NCBI RefSeq assembly: GCF_900240315.1
Contig: NZ_OEPZ01000001.1
Coordinates: 434,001-498,000 of the forward strand
Source of the DNA: Dorea phocaeensis
GTDB taxonomy: Bacteria > Bacillota > Clostridia > Lachnospirales > Lachnospiraceae
Direction: 5' to 3'
Length of the DNA stretch: 64,000 nt
Below are positions 16,604 through 26,655 of this stretch, in pieces; positions within the stretch are counted from its first letter, which is position 1, and every line of letters begins with the position of its first letter. The translations under genes and the position numbers were made by a program. Below the pieces are notes generated by a model. It saw only the letters and a program-made list of their open reading frames with translations, was not told the DNA's origin and did no database searches.

Positions 16604-18253
16604 CTATACTTCTTCATCCTCTTCCATTCCTTCATCCGGCTCCAAAATGGCGAACGCAATATTCGTCGCATGATCCGCCACACGCTCCAGCCCTGATACG
16701 GTATCAGAAAAAATCATTCCCGCTTCCGGCGTACATTTATTCTTTGTAAGCCGCTTTACGTGAACGCGCTGAAGATGCTTTTCCATATCATCGATCTCAT
16801 CTTCCAGCTTCAGAATCTCCTGCATGTGTTCGTGACTGCGGTTGCTGAACATTTCTAAGGAATACTCCAGAATTTTCACTACTTTGTCCATCATTTTCTG
16901 AAGCTGCCCTTTTGCCTTGTCACTCAAAGGAATCTGTCCTTCCATACGCTCTTTGGCAGAATCCGCCAAATTTTCTGCATGATCTCCGATTCGTTCAATA
17001 TCATTAACTACATGGAACAATCCTCCGAGAAGTCTTCCATCCGCGAGAGGAAGCTCCAACTCATTCACCCGCACCAGATAATCCGTAATCTTGTGGTTCA
17101 TAAAGTTAATGTATTTTTCCGTTCCATAGACCTCATGTATCTTTTCCTCATTCAGGTCACAGAGAGCATCCATGGCGTTTTTCAGATTTTCAATGGCAAC
17201 CTTTCCCATATGCACAATCTCATGGATACTGTCAAATACTGCTGTTGTCGGTGCAATAATCGCCCCGTCTCCAATGTATTTCAATTCAAACGCATCTTCT
17301 GTAGTGCGGTCACTTCCCGGAACCACTTTATACGTAGCCTTTACAATCCAGCCCATGAATGGGAACAGAATCAGAACTTCAAATACTTTCATCATGGTAT
17401 GAATATTGGCAACTGCCCGCGCCGGATTATCTCCTGACATATGCATCACGGTATCCGTAATCGGATTCAATGCAACTAACAGGATTGCAAACGTAATTGC
17501 CGATCCAATGACATTGAACAGAAAATGAATCATGGCTGCACGTTTGGCGTCCTTTTTTCCGCCTAAGCTGGCAAGAAGAGCGGATACACAGGAACCAATG
17601 TTACAACCCAGTACCAAAAACGGACAGATGGTAAATGCAAGAAGTCCCTGGGATGCCATCAAAATAATAATTCCAACCGTTGCGGAAGAACTCTGCAGAA
17701 CAGCCGTAATCAAAAATCCCACAAAAATAGCTGCAAATGGGTTTTTCATTGCCTTTAAGAGTTCCACAATATGCGGCGATTCCTTGATCGTCGTCATCGC
17801 GTCTCCCATAATGCTAAGTCCCATGAACAAAATTCCAAATCCCAGCACCACTTCTCCGATCTTCTTCACATTCAGCTTCTTACAGAACATAACCATCACC
17901 ACACCACTGATGACAAACAGCGGTGCAATATCCGATAGATTAAACGCAATCAGCTGACCGGTTACTGTGGTACCAATATTCGCGCCCAGGATAACCCCTG
18001 ATGCCTGCAGCAGGTTCATCAGCCCTGAATTTACAAAGCTGACTACCATTACCGTCGTAGCGCTAGAAGACTGAACTACTGCTGTAAATAAAATTCCCAC
18101 CAACATTCCAACAAAGCGGTTTTTCGTAAAAAACTCCAAAATCCCCCTCATCTTTGCGCCAGCGGCTTTTTCCAGCCCTTCACTCATCAGCTTCATGCCG
18201 TACAAGAATAGTCCCAGCCCGCCAAGCAGCAAAAAAAACGTAGTGACACTCAT
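16604..18253 (-). CDS. Na/Pi cotransporter family protein with PhoU-like domain
   Basis: A 549-residue sodium:phosphate symporter-type protein. The N-terminal half (about residues 1-310) is a membrane domain with two inverted repeats carrying the family's QSSSATTVMVVSFVNSG and QSSSATVGIIILMASQG motifs (GLNxxxTxxxQSSSAT type). The C-terminal third (about 340-540) is a soluble helical PhoU-like domain with NDIERIGDHAENLAD and SGLERVADHATNIAFAI. This matches the NptA/YjbB group, which can export or import phosphate. It follows ribF by 13 bases, so it appears to be the last gene of the rimP-ribF operon. Confidence 0.93.
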   Translation of the reverse strand: MSVTTFFLLLGGLGLFLYGMKLMSEGLEKAAGAKMRGILEFFTKNRFVGMLVGILFTAVVQSSSATTVMVVSFVNSGLMNLLQASGVILGANIGTTVTGQLIAFNLSDIAPLFVISGVVMVMFCKKLNVKKIGEVVLGFGILFMGLSIMGDAMTTIKESPHIVELLKAMKNPFAAIFVGFLITAVLQSSSATVGIIILMASQGLLAFTICPFLVLGCNIGSCVSALLASLGGKKDAKRAAMIHFLFNVIGSAITFAILLVALNPITDTVMHMSGDNPARAVANIHTMMKVFEVLILFPFMGWIVKATYKVVPGSDRTTEDAFELKYIGDGAIIAPTTAVFDSIHEIVHMGKVAIENLKNAMDALCDLNEEKIHEVYGTEKYINFMNHKITDYLVRVNELELPLADGRLLGGLFHVVNDIERIGDHAENLADSAKERMEGQIPLSDKAKGQLQKMMDKVVKILEYSLEMFSNRSHEHMQEILKLEDEIDDMEKHLQRVHVKRLTKNKCTPEAGMIFSDTVSGLERVADHATNIAFAILEPDEGMEEDEEV

Positions 18254-18266
18254 CTTCTTTTCTCCT

Positions 18267-19193
18267 TTACTTCTCCATTCCGAAGAAATGTTTTCCGTAT
18301 AAAATGTCTTCCTCTATGCATGCTTTCATCTCTTCTATGCTGTCAAACTTCTGCTCAGGTCTCCGATAGTGCAAAAGTCTGACCGTAACCTCTTTTCCAT
18401 ATGCATCTTCACTGTATCCAAACAGAAATGTCTCGATCAGCAAATGATTTTCCTCAGTGACTGTCGGTTTTACTCCCACATTGGAAATCCCTCCATACGT
18501 TCTGCCGTCTACGCTCACCTCACTTAGATAAACACCGTAGGGAGGAGCCATCTTATCTTCTGGCCAAACCACATTAAAGGTTGGAAATCCAAGCCGTCTT
18601 CCCAGCTTCTTCCCGTGCTCCACCACTCCCGTCAGTTCATACGGATAGCCCAAAAGATCAGACACCACTTCCATCTTTCCTTCTTTTAACATTTCTTTTG
18701 CGTAGGTACTACTGATCTCCCGATTGTGGTAACGTTCTTTCTCAATCACAATCAATTCATATCCGAAGGTCTCTGCATAAGACGCAAGCATCTTAATATC
18801 ACCCTTTTTCCCGAATCCAAATCGGAAATCTGTTCCTACCACCACATAAGACGCATGGAACAAATCGCAAATAATATCCCGGATAAATTCTTCCGCGCCA
18901 AGTCCGCTGAATTTCTCGGTAAAGGGGCACTCCACCAGATAGTCTACAAGCCCATCCAGGTGTTTATAGCGCTCCTGTCCCGTCATCAGCATCTGCGGAT
19001 GAATTCCTTTTCTTAAATACAGTGGACGCATATCAAAAGAACACACCACACTGTTGATTTTATTTGCATTTCCCAATTCCCGTACTTTCTCCACCAGCAT
19101 TTGATGCCCTCGGTGAAGACCGTCAAATTTTCCGAAGGTCACTGCTGATCTTCTGTCGTCCTTGTAGTGGGACAGCCAATTGATGTATTGCAT
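18267..19193 (-). CDS. ribF: Bifunctional riboflavin kinase / FAD synthetase
   Basis: RibF phosphorylates riboflavin to FMN and adenylylates it to FAD. The 308-residue product has the N-terminal FAD synthetase domain with GKFDGLHRGHQMLVEK (about 22-37) and DFRFGFGKKGD, and a C-terminal kinase domain (about 180-305) with GRRLGFPTFNV, YGVYLSEV and GGISNVGVKPT. It lies 11 bases after truB, the usual order in Firmicutes. Confidence 0.96.
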   Translation of the reverse strand: MQYINWLSHYKDDRRSAVTFGKFDGLHRGHQMLVEKVRELGNANKINSVVCSFDMRPLYLRKGIHPQMLMTGQERYKHLDGLVDYLVECPFTEKFSGLGAEEFIRDIICDLFHASYVVVGTDFRFGFGKKGDIKMLASYAETFGYELIVIEKERYHNREISSTYAKEMLKEGKMEVVSDLLGYPYELTGVVEHGKKLGRRLGFPTFNVVWPEDKMAPPYGVYLSEVSVDGRTYGGISNVGVKPTVTEENHLLIETFLFGYSEDAYGKEVTVRLLHYRRPEQKFDSIEEMKACIEEDILYGKHFFGMEK

Positions 19194-19204
19194 ATCTTCC
19201 CCTT

Positions 19205-20113
19205 CTATGAATTAAAAAACATCTTCTTAATCTGATATTCTCTTCGCTTTTCTTCCCATTTGTAAAGCGCAATAAATTGCCCCTCTTCATCGTATAGACG
19301 GATCTTCTCCTGATCGGCAAGAGGCTCGTCTTTCACCGTCACCGCCTGATACGGAAGGACATTTCCATTTTTGGCAAGCGCCATCCAGCGGTTCTTTACC
19401 ACTGCCGCCTTGTAAGACGTGAACATCTGATCCACCGGTATGACCGCTTCCAAAATTTGATCTTCCTTCTTCAGTCGTTCAATCTCTTCCAGCCGAAGGC
19501 TGTCTTTTATCAGAAATCTTTCCACTCTGGTGCGAACCAGCGATTCCATACACCCTCCGCACCCAAGCTTTTCGCCAATATCATGGCACAAAGTCCGGAT
19601 ATAAGTTCCCTTAGAACATTCCACTTCCATACGGACTCTCGGAAGAGCTACTTCTAAAATCTGAATTCCTTTGATCTCTACCGGGCGCGCTTTACGCTCC
19701 ACCGTCTTTCCTTCTCTGGCAAGCTCATACAGCTTTTTCCCATTGACCTTCAAGGCAGAATACATGGGTGGTATCTGCAGATACGGACCCACGAAACTTT
19801 CCACCGCCTTGCACACTTCATTATTTGTCAGATGCTGTGTACTTCCGGTGTTCAGCACTTCTCCGCTGACATCCTGGGTGTCAGTTGTCTGCCCAAGAAG
19901 AAGCACCGTTTCATAGACCTTATCCTTGTCTGTCAGAAGCTCACAAAGCCTGGTCCCCTTTCCCAGGCAGACCGGCAGAACACCTTCTGCATCTGGATCC
20001 AAAGTTCCGGTGTGTCCAATCTTCTTCTGTCCTAATATTCCACGAAGCTTTGCAACCACATCATGGGAAGTATATCCCTTTTCTTTATACACATTGATGA
20101 TTCCGTGTATCAT
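19205..20113 (-). CDS. truB: tRNA pseudouridine(55) synthase
   Basis: TruB makes pseudouridine 55 in the T-arm of elongator tRNAs. The 302-residue product has GIINVYKEKGYTSHDVVAKLRGIL at the start, the catalytic HTGTLDPDAEGVLPVCLGKGTR block with Asp near residue 39, and C-terminal SKGTYIRTLCHDIGEKLGCGG. The C-terminal extension (about 230-302) corresponds to the TruB C-terminal/PUA-like region. It starts 3 bases after the nrnA stop. Confidence 0.97.
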   Translation of the reverse strand: MIHGIINVYKEKGYTSHDVVAKLRGILGQKKIGHTGTLDPDAEGVLPVCLGKGTRLCELLTDKDKVYETVLLLGQTTDTQDVSGEVLNTGSTQHLTNNEVCKAVESFVGPYLQIPPMYSALKVNGKKLYELAREGKTVERKARPVEIKGIQILEVALPRVRMEVECSKGTYIRTLCHDIGEKLGCGGCMESLVRTRVERFLIKDSLRLEEIERLKKEDQILEAVIPVDQMFTSYKAAVVKNRWMALAKNGNVLPYQAVTVKDEPLADQEKIRLYDEEGQFIALYKWEEKRREYQIKKMFFNS

Positions 20114-20116
20114 TGA

Positions 20117-21115
20117 CTATTGTTCTCCTGTCTCTTTCGTATCATCCCTGCACAGATCCAATTGAATTTCCAGCTGCTTCGCCAGATTGTTCAGCACATC
20201 ATGCGGGGTTCCTTTCATGGTAACTCCAGCCGCTTTCTTATGACCGCCGCCTCCAAAATACTGCGCCACTTTTCTGACGTCCGTCTCGTTCTTAGACCGA
20301 AGGCTTACTTTATACACATGAGATTCCAGCTCATACAGAAAAACTGCCACCTCTATCCCTTTGGTCACTCGAAGCTGACTGACAATTCCATCAAGATCCT
20401 TAGGTGTCACACCATAGAATTCCATTTCCTCTTGGGTAACATAAGACGCAATGCAGCGTCCATCCATAAAAAGAATACTCTCTAAAAGCGCCCGACCCAA
20501 AATCTGGTTCTGCGCATAGCTTTTCTCATAAAACGTATCCTGAATAATCCGCGGCCCGTCTACCCCCTTCTCCAAAAGGGATGCTACCATCCGAAGGGTC
20601 TTAGGGGATGTACAGCTGTACTGGAACACACCCGTATCATGGACAATTCCCATATACAACGCTTCTGCTGTCAGAAGAGACACGTTCTCTTCCTCCAGAA
20701 GCTGATACACCAACTCTGACGTAGAACTTGCATCTGCCACCACATAATTCACATCTGCAAAGGCGGTATTGCTGATATGATGATCAATACATACCGTCTG
20801 CTTTGCCTGTTCAAACAAAGGTGCAGAAAAGCCCAGTCGATCCAGACTTCCACAATCCAGGCAGAAGAAAAGGTCGTACACAGTCTCTTCTGTTATCTCA
20901 TGCCGGATCCTCTGTGTTGCCGAAAGGAAACCGAAACTCTCCGGAATCTCTTCCAGATATACGTCCACTTCTTTCTCCGGATACTGTTCTAACAGATACT
21001 GGAACAATCCCATAGTGGAACCTACACAGTCCCCGTCCGGTCTTACGTGTCCGCCAATTGCAATCTTCTTCCCTTCGGCAACCAGGCCTTTTAGCATTTC
21101 CTTATTCAGAGTCAT
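20117..21115 (-). CDS. nrnA: DHH-family phosphoesterase (NrnA-type nanoRNase / pAp phosphatase)
   Basis: A 332-residue DHH/DHHA1 protein. Motifs in order: HVRPDGDCVGSTMGL (about 23-37), FFCLDCGSLDRLG (about 87), the DHH signature CIDHHISN (about 114-121), and DTGVFQYS. The C-terminal DHHA1 domain has FGGGGHKKAAGVT (about 288-300). NrnA degrades very short oligoribonucleotides and dephosphorylates 3'-phosphoadenosine 5'-phosphate. Its start overlaps the end of rbfA by 14 bases and truB follows at once, the standard Clostridia order rbfA-nrnA-truB-ribF. Confidence 0.94.
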   Translation of the reverse strand: MTLNKEMLKGLVAEGKKIAIGGHVRPDGDCVGSTMGLFQYLLEQYPEKEVDVYLEEIPESFGFLSATQRIRHEITEETVYDLFFCLDCGSLDRLGFSAPLFEQAKQTVCIDHHISNTAFADVNYVVADASSTSELVYQLLEEENVSLLTAEALYMGIVHDTGVFQYSCTSPKTLRMVASLLEKGVDGPRIIQDTFYEKSYAQNQILGRALLESILFMDGRCIASYVTQEEMEFYGVTPKDLDGIVSQLRVTKGIEVAVFLYELESHVYKVSLRSKNETDVRKVAQYFGGGGHKKAAGVTMKGTPHDVLNNLAKQLEIQLDLCRDDTKETGEQ

Positions 21116-21464
21116 TGCCCGTTACCTCTTCAATCTTCTTTGACATCTGAACACCATATTCAATCGACTGATCCAGTACAAAGGTCAGTTCCGGCGTATT
21201 GCGCATATTTAAGTTATGCGCCAATTCCCGGCGGATATATCCTTCCGCACTTTTCAATCCTTTCACGGTCTCAGACTGTGCATGTTCGTCCCCAAGCACA
21301 CTGATATAGACCTTACATGTCTTCAGATCCGGCGCAACTTCCGCTGCTACCACTGAGGTCCAGGGAGCCACGCGGGGATCCTTGATCCCACCGCGAATGA
21401 TATTGCTTAACTCCCGCTGTACCTCCATATTTACTCTAGTATTCTTAATACTTCGTTTTCTCAT
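21102..21464 (-). CDS. rbfA: 30S ribosome-binding factor A
   Basis: RbfA assists 16S rRNA 5'-end maturation and late 30S assembly. The 120-residue KH-like protein shows VQRELSNIIRGGIKDPR (about 14-30), the AEVAPDLKTCKVYISVLG strand-helix and IRRELAHNLNMRNTPELTFVLDQSIEYG. It lies 39 bases after infB and overlaps nrnA. Confidence 0.97.
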   Translation of the reverse strand: MRKRSIKNTRVNMEVQRELSNIIRGGIKDPRVAPWTSVVAAEVAPDLKTCKVYISVLGDEHAQSETVKGLKSAEGYIRRELAHNLNMRNTPELTFVLDQSIEYGVQMSKKIEEVTGNDSE

Positions 21465-21503
21465 CGCTTCTATCCCTCCAGCCTGCAGGAGGTTTCAGAT
21501 CCC

Positions 21504-24230
21504 TTATCTTGGGATCTCAACCATCTTGAATGCTTCTACCAGGTCGCCTTCTTTGACATCGTTAAAGTTGGCAAATACAAATCCACACTCATATCCTGCT
21601 CTTACTTCTTTTACATCATCTTTAAATCGTTTCAGAGACGCAAGAGGTCCTTCAAAGATCACGATGCCATCACGGGTAATCCGCACGGAACAATCTCTCT
21701 CAAAAGTACCATCCTGTACATAAGAACCGGCAATCGTTCCTACTCCGGATGCCTTGAAGGTCTGACGCACTTCTGCGTGTCCCAGCACTTTTTCTTCAAA
21801 TACCGGATCTAACATTCCCTTCATGGCTGCCTCAACATCCTCAATTGCGCTGTAAATTACGCGGTACAGACGAATATCTACACCTTCCCGGTCTGCCGTC
21901 TCTTTTGCTGTTGCATCCGGACGGACATTGAATCCAATAATGATCGCATTGGATGCAGATGCCAGACTGACGTCAGATTCATTGATGGCGCCGACACCTC
22001 CGTGGATAATCTTCACTACCACCTCTTCGTTGGACAGTTTCAGAAGACTTTGTTTCATCGCTTCTACAGATCCCTGTACGTCTGCTTTTACTACAATACC
22101 AAGTTCTTTTAAGTTTCCTTCCTGAATCTGAGTAAACAGATCATCCAGAGACAACTTGGATTTCGTCTCTTCTAACAGCTTCACTTTACCCTGAGAAATA
22201 AATGTCTCTGCAAAGTTTCTTGCTTCTTTATCATTCGCGCATCCGACGAATACTTCACCAGCATTTGGAACATCATTTAATCCCAGAATCTCTACCGGCA
22301 TGGATGGACCTGCTTCTTTCACACGTCTTCCCTTATCATCCATCATGGCACGTACTTTTCCGTGAGCGGAACCTGCCGCAATAGCGTCTCCTACGCGGAG
22401 CGTTCCCTTCTGTACCAGCACCGTTGCCACAGAACCACGTCCTTTATCAAGCTGCGCTTCCAAAACCAATCCTCTTGCACGTCTGTTTGGATTTGCCTTT
22501 AACTCCAGTACTTCTGCTGTCAGAAGGATCATTTCCATCAAATCTTCGATTCCTTCTCCTGTCTTTGCTGACACTGGTACGAAGATCGTACTTCCACCCC
22601 AGTCTTCTGAAATCAGTTCGTACTCGGTAAGCTCCTGCTTTACACGTTCAACATTGGCACTTGGCTTATCAATCTTATTCACTGCGACAATAATTTCAAC
22701 CCCTGCCGCCTTCGCATGGTTGATCGCCTCTACCGTCTGCGGCATCACACCATCGTCTGCCGCTACCACAAGGATCGCAATATCAGTAGACTGCGCACCT
22801 CTAAGTCTCATAGCTGTAAACGCTTCATGTCCCGGTGTATCAAGGAAGGTAATCTTCTCACCATTGGCCTCTACTACAGATGCTCCGATATGCTGCGTAA
22901 TTCCTCCTGCCTCGCCAACAATTACATTGGTATGACGGATTGCATCAAGAAGAGAGGTCTTTCCATGGTCAACGTGTCCCATAACACATACAACCGGAGG
23001 ACGCTTCTTCATTTTCTTCTCATCCTCTTCTTCCTCTTTGAGCAGCTCTTCAATGACGTCTACAACCTCTTCCTTCTCACAGAGAACATCAAATTCCAGT
23101 GCAATCTCTTCTGCAGTCTCATAATCAATTTCCTGATTTACCGTTACAATTTTACCCTGCATAAAGAGTTTCTTTACAATCACAGACGGAACAATCTTCA
23201 TCTTGTCTGCCAGTTCTTTGATCGTCAGAACTTCCGGAACAATAATGGACTTAATTTCCTCTTCCTGCTTCTGCTCTTTTGGCTGTGGCTTCTGCATCTG
23301 CGGCTTCTGATCATTTTTCTTCTTGCCGCCTTTGATCATTGTTCCTTCTTCTTCCTCGCGTCGGTAATCTTTCTTCTTATACTCGTCTTTTCCCTTACCT
23401 TTGCTTCTCTGTGGCTTCTGACCTTCCAAAGCAGGTGCTGGAATCTTATTGTCTCTTCTGTCGCTGCCGCGTCTGTTATCCGGTCTGTCACCATTTCTTC
23501 TGTTATCGCGGTTATCACGACCATCTCTTCTGTCGCTGCCTCTGCGGCCTTCGTTTCTTCCTTCTCCTCTTGCTCCCTGCGGTCTGTCAGAGCGTCTGTC
23601 ACCGCCGCGTCCCTGGCGTCTGTCATCACCTTTATTCTCCTGTGGACGCTCGGAACGTCTCTCTCCACTGCGGTTCTGACGTCTGTCGTCCTCACGCGCC
23701 GGTCTTCTGTCTTCCCGCTCCGGGCGTTTCTCCGCTGCTGGTCTCTGAGCTTCTGCGCGCTTTGGTGCGGCTGCTTTTTCAATCGGCTTTTCAACTGGTT
23801 TTTCTGCCGGCTTTTCTACTACCGGTTTCTCTGCCGGTTTTTCTGTAATTGGACGTTTCACCACTTCTTTCTCCTCTTTTGCCAGCGCTGCCGCTTTAGA
23901 CGGGCGTCCGTTATTAACCTGCATTGGGCGGCCCTGCTGCGCACTTCGTCTGTTCCCGCCTGTTCTTCTTCCCGGCTTATTTCCATTCTGTGTATTCTGC
24001 GGACGGAACACGTGCACAATATTTTTCTTCTTCGGTGCCTCTTTTGCTTCTTTCTCATCGTCACCTTTGGAAGCGCCTCCCATTGCTGCTCGTACTTTCT
24101 TGGCATCTGCTTCTTCCAGTGTACTCATATGATTTTTCACCTCTATATTGTTGCTGCCAAGGAACTCCAGGACGTCTTTACTTGGCACATCCAGTTCCTT
24201 TGCCAGCTCATATACTTTTATTTTTGACAT
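21504..24230 (-). CDS. infB: Translation initiation factor IF-2
   Basis: IF-2 is the GTPase that brings fMet-tRNA to the 30S subunit. With the ATG at 24230 ([20 protein letters not shown] upstream) it is 908 residues long. An IF2_N domain starts the protein. A disordered, highly charged linker follows (roughly 60-320), first with alternating KP and EKP units and then Arg/Asp/Gly-rich segments. A second IF2_N-like domain precedes the G domain, which has [15 protein letters not shown] (G1), [12 protein letters not shown] (G3) and NKIDK (G4), and then come domains II-IV. The long linker is common in Lachnospiraceae. It sits in the nusA-ylxR-ylxQ-infB-rbfA operon. Confidence 0.97.
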   Translation of the reverse strand: MSKIKVYELAKELDVPSKDVLEFLGSNNIEVKNHMSTLEEADAKKVRAAMGGASKGDDEKEAKEAPKKKNIVHVFRPQNTQNGNKPGRRTGGNRRSAQQGRPMQVNNGRPSKAAALAKEEKEVVKRPITEKPAEKPVVEKPAEKPVEKPIEKAAAPKRAEAQRPAAEKRPEREDRRPAREDDRRQNRSGERRSERPQENKGDDRRQGRGGDRRSDRPQGARGEGRNEGRRGSDRRDGRDNRDNRRNGDRPDNRRGSDRRDNKIPAPALEGQKPQRSKGKGKDEYKKKDYRREEEEGTMIKGGKKKNDQKPQMQKPQPKEQKQEEEIKSIIVPEVLTIKELADKMKIVPSVIVKKLFMQGKIVTVNQEIDYETAEEIALEFDVLCEKEEVVDVIEELLKEEEEDEKKMKKRPPVVCVMGHVDHGKTSLLDAIRHTNVIVGEAGGITQHIGASVVEANGEKITFLDTPGHEAFTAMRLRGAQSTDIAILVVAADDGVMPQTVEAINHAKAAGVEIIVAVNKIDKPSANVERVKQELTEYELISEDWGGSTIFVPVSAKTGEGIEDLMEMILLTAEVLELKANPNRRARGLVLEAQLDKGRGSVATVLVQKGTLRVGDAIAAGSAHGKVRAMMDDKGRRVKEAGPSMPVEILGLNDVPNAGEVFVGCANDKEARNFAETFISQGKVKLLEETKSKLSLDDLFTQIQEGNLKELGIVVKADVQGSVEAMKQSLLKLSNEEVVVKIIHGGVGAINESDVSLASASNAIIIGFNVRPDATAKETADREGVDIRLYRVIYSAIEDVEAAMKGMLDPVFEEKVLGHAEVRQTFKASGVGTIAGSYVQDGTFERDCSVRITRDGIVIFEGPLASLKRFKDDVKEVRAGYECGFVFANFNDVKEGDLVEAFKMVEIPR

Positions 24231-24243
24231 ATTACTACCTCCT

Positions 24244-24567
24244 CTATGCAATTGTATGACCTTCTGCGTCTAGTTGTCTGCAGATTCCATCTGCGAATCC
24301 CTGATCCAATATCGCCAGTGATGCCCGAAACTGTTTCCCCATCGCATGACCCAGGGTATCCTTATCCTCCAAAAACCGGATTGGAACCTGGTAGAACTCA
24401 CACATATTTCTAAATTTTTTCTTTGTATTATCCGATGCATCTCCTGCCACAATGACCAGTGCTGCCCGCCCGGATTTCACCTCTTTTTCCGTGCAGAACT
24501 CTCCGCTGACTGTCTTGCCTGCTTTTGTGGCCAGGCTCACCAGGGAAAGGATTCTATTCTGTTTCAA
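24244..24567 (-). CDS. YlxQ-like L7Ae-family ribosomal protein
   Basis: A 107-residue L7Ae/L30e-fold RNA-binding protein, with [42 protein letters not shown] near the N-terminus as in YlxQ. YlxQ is thought to bind K-turn-like RNA; its cellular role is unsettled. The start is a TTG (24565-24567), preceded by GGAG inside the end of ylxR, giving a 14-base overlap. infB begins 13 bases after its stop. Confidence 0.92.
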   Translation of the reverse strand: MKQNRILSLVSLATKAGKTVSGEFCTEKEVKSGRAALVIVAGDASDNTKKKFRNMCEFYQVPIRFLEDKDTLGHAMGKQFRASLAILDQGFADGICRQLDAEGHTIA

Positions 24568-24832
24568 GTGCTTCCATCTCCTTTTCCAATGCGTCGTAGA
24601 CTTCCTTCGGAATCGCCTGTTTAAAAGAACGCTCCAGTCCTCTGCTTTTTACCGCCTTCTGAAAACACTCACGAGACGGACACAGATAGGCCCCTCTTCC
24701 GTTTTTCTTTCCGGTAGCATCCAAAAGGAATTCTCCTTCCGCTGTCCGAATCACCCGGATCAACTCTTTTTTATTCTTCATCTCCTGGCATCCGACACAT
24801 TTGCGCTGCGGCATTTTCCTAGTATTACTCAA
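24554..24832 (-). CDS. rnpM: YlxR family RNA-binding/regulatory protein (RnpM-like)
   Basis: A 92-residue DUF448/YlxR protein with MPQRKCVGCQEMKNKKELIRVIR, the GRGAYLCPSRECFQKAVKSRGLERSF block and a short acidic tail. The family's CxGC and CPS-EC cysteines are present. YlxR (RnpM) has been described as a modulator of RNase P in Bacillus. The apparent start is a TTG at 24832 with AGGTG upstream; an internal ATG at 24814 (MPQRKC) is an alternative. It follows nusA by 8 bases. Confidence 0.9.
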   Translation of the reverse strand: MSNTRKMPQRKCVGCQEMKNKKELIRVIRTAEGEFLLDATGKKNGRGAYLCPSRECFQKAVKSRGLERSFKQAIPKEVYDALEKEMEALETE

Positions 24833-24840
24833 ATAATCAC

Positions 24841-26007
24841 CTATTCCTCTACTTCTTCAAACTCTTCAAATTCTATGATTTCTTCATCCGCGGACTCATC
24901 GTAAGGCTCTTCGTACTCTTCCTCAAATACGCCTTCCGTCATATCCATATAGTTCTCCGGCAGTTCTCCAGACTCTATCGCCTGTGTCTCGCTCTTGATA
25001 TCAATCTTATACCCAGTCAGTCTTGCCGCCAGTCTTGCATTCTGTCCTTCTTTTCCAATTGCAAGAGACAGCTGGTAATCTGGTACAATTACACTTGCCG
25101 TCTTGTCATCCGGATCTGCCATAACAGAGATGACTTTCGCCGGGCTGAGTGCATTCTCAATCAGAATTGCCGGATTATCGCTCCAGTTGATAATATCGAT
25201 CTTCTCCCCGCGAAGTTCGTTTACGATAGCATTGACTCTGGCGCCGTTCATACCGACACATGCTCCTACCGGATCTACATCCGGATCGTTGGACCATACA
25301 GCAATCTTCGTTCTGCTTCCAGCCTCTCTTGCGATACTCTTAATTTCAACAATTCCATCTTTTACTTCCGTCACTTCAGACTCAAATAGACGCTTTACCA
25401 GCTCCGGATGCGTACGGGATACCAGGATCTTTGGTCCCTTCGTGGTATTCTTCACCTCTACTACATACAGCTTAATACGCTCGGTCGGTGTAAAGACTTC
25501 TCCCTTCACCTGCTCATTCTCTGTCAACATCGCATCTGCCTTTCCAAGATTAATGCTGACATTCTTTCCAACATAACGCTGTACGATACCTGTCACAATA
25601 TCCTTTTCTTTTTCAAAATACTGATCGTATACAACCTTTCTTTCTTCCTCGCGAATCTTCTGTAAAATCAGATTCTTCGCATTCTGAGTTGCGATACGTC
25701 CAAAAGATTTGGATTCAATCGGAATCTGCACAATATCGCCAAGTTCATAAGAGCTGTCAATCTCTCTTGCATCTTCCAGACTGATTTCTTCCAATTTATC
25801 TTCCACTTCCTCTACAACTGTTTTCTCTGCGAACAGACGATAATCGCAGGATTCTCTATCCATAATCAGCTTGATATTATCCGCTTTCCCAAAATGGCTC
25901 TTGCAGGCATTTAAAAGAGAATTCTCAATGGCATCCATCAGTGTCTCTTTACTAATATCCTTCTCCTTCTCCAGTATATTAAGCGCCTCTAATAATTCTG
26001 TGTTCAT
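24841..26007 (-). CDS. nusA: Transcription termination/antitermination protein NusA
   Basis: NusA binds RNA polymerase and controls pausing, termination and antitermination. The 388-residue product has the N-terminal RNAP-binding domain, an S1 domain (about 135-200, [24 protein letters not shown]), KH1 with [13 protein letters not shown] and [18 protein letters not shown], and KH2 with [22 protein letters not shown] (about 325-346). It ends in a short acidic tail of the kind seen in Firmicutes that lack the enterobacterial AR repeats. It follows rimP by 20 bases. Confidence 0.97.
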   Translation of the reverse strand: MNTELLEALNILEKEKDISKETLMDAIENSLLNACKSHFGKADNIKLIMDRESCDYRLFAEKTVVEEVEDKLEEISLEDAREIDSSYELGDIVQIPIESKSFGRIATQNAKNLILQKIREEERKVVYDQYFEKEKDIVTGIVQRYVGKNVSINLGKADAMLTENEQVKGEVFTPTERIKLYVVEVKNTTKGPKILVSRTHPELVKRLFESEVTEVKDGIVEIKSIAREAGSRTKIAVWSNDPDVDPVGACVGMNGARVNAIVNELRGEKIDIINWSDNPAILIENALSPAKVISVMADPDDKTASVIVPDYQLSLAIGKEGQNARLAARLTGYKIDIKSETQAIESGELPENYMDMTEGVFEEEYEEPYDESADEEIIEFEEFEEVEE

Positions 26008-26027
26008 TTTCTTATATCCTCCTAATC

Positions 26028-26495
26028 TTAAAAATCAAACGCCAGGCGAATCAGCGCGATATCACTTCTGTCAAACGTCTTCTCAGTCTCATCTTCCATC
26101 GCAATGGTAACGGTATCTGCATCGTATCCGGTAAGCACTCCGGTAAATTCTTTCTGTTTGTCAATCATGCGGTAAGTCCGAATTTCTACTTCTTCTCCCA
26201 TACTTCTCTTGAAATCCTTTTCCTTCTTGAGCGGTCTTCCAAGTCCCGGAGAGCTGACTTCCAGAATATATGCATCCTCAATATAATCTTTTTCATCCAA
26301 AAGATCACTCAGTCTTCTGCTGACCTTTTCACAGTCGTTAATGTCAATGCCGCCCGGTTTGTCAATGTAGGCACGAAGATACCAAGTACTTCCTTCTTTT
26401 ACATACTCTACATCTACCAGCTCAAATCCATATTCTTCCGTAATCGGAAGTAGGATCTCTTCGGTTTTCTGTTCGTAATTTTCTTTCTTTGACAA
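26028..26495 (-). CDS. rimP: Ribosome maturation factor RimP
   Basis: RimP assists 30S subunit maturation. The product is about 155 residues with an N-terminal domain (ITEEYGFELVDVEYVKEGSTWYLRAYIDKPGGIDINDCEKVSR) and a C-terminal Sm-like domain (VSSPGLGRPLKKEKDF near 90, then FTGVLTGYDADTVTI). I chose the TTG at 26495 because AGGAGG lies 9 bases upstream; the in-frame ATG at 26516 would place that site inside the gene. It heads the rimP-nusA-infB-ribF operon and is preceded by a structured leader. Confidence 0.95.
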   Translation of the reverse strand: MSKKENYEQKTEEILLPITEEYGFELVDVEYVKEGSTWYLRAYIDKPGGIDINDCEKVSRRLSDLLDEKDYIEDAYILEVSSPGLGRPLKKEKDFKRSMGEEVEIRTYRMIDKQKEFTGVLTGYDADTVTIAMEDETEKTFDRSDIALIRLAFDF

Positions 26496-26533
26496 TCTAA
26501 AATTCCTCCTTACCATCTGCAGAATTCAAATAC

Positions 26534-26596
26534 CGGCAGTCCTTCTTTGTATACACTGCAACAAAGAAGAGTGAACTTTCGTCCACTCTTCTGCCG
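26534..26596 (-). ncRNA. Candidate three-way-junction leader RNA of rimP-nusA
   Basis: Read on the minus strand, CGGCAG (26591-26596) pairs with CTGCCG (26534-26539) as a closing stem. Inside are two hairpins with no linker between them: a 10-bp stem AAGAGTGGAC / GTTCACTCTT (26567-26590) capped by a GAAA tetraloop, and CTTTGT / ACAAAG (26545-26566) with a 10-base loop. Five bases (AAGGA) lead back to the closing stem. It lies between the promoter and the rimP start. The complementarity is visible in the sequence; a regulatory role is inferred. Confidence 0.55.
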
Positions 26597-26619
26597 ATTC
26601 CTTTATGTTACTGTTATCA

Positions 26620-26648
26620 AGTATAACACTCCATCTCACAAAATGCAA
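26620..26648 (-). promoter_or_regulatory. Promoter of the rimP-nusA-infB operon
   Basis: TTGCAT (26643-26648), 17 bases, TATACT (26620-26625) on the minus strand. The expected start site is near 26613, giving a leader of about 118 bases that contains the three-way-junction element. Confidence 0.75.
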
Positions 26649-26655
26649 GGGGTGT

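Noticed and set aside
23336-24100. A tandem-repeat protein gene inside infB
   Set aside because: The EKP and Arg/Asp-rich repeats belong to the IF-2 linker, which is commonly repetitive in this family.
22716-24227. A 503-codon plus-strand open frame antiparallel to infB
   Set aside because: It is the reverse shadow of the IF-2 charged linker; it is hydrophobic and low-complexity, has no ribosome site, and IF-2 is unmistakable on the other strand.
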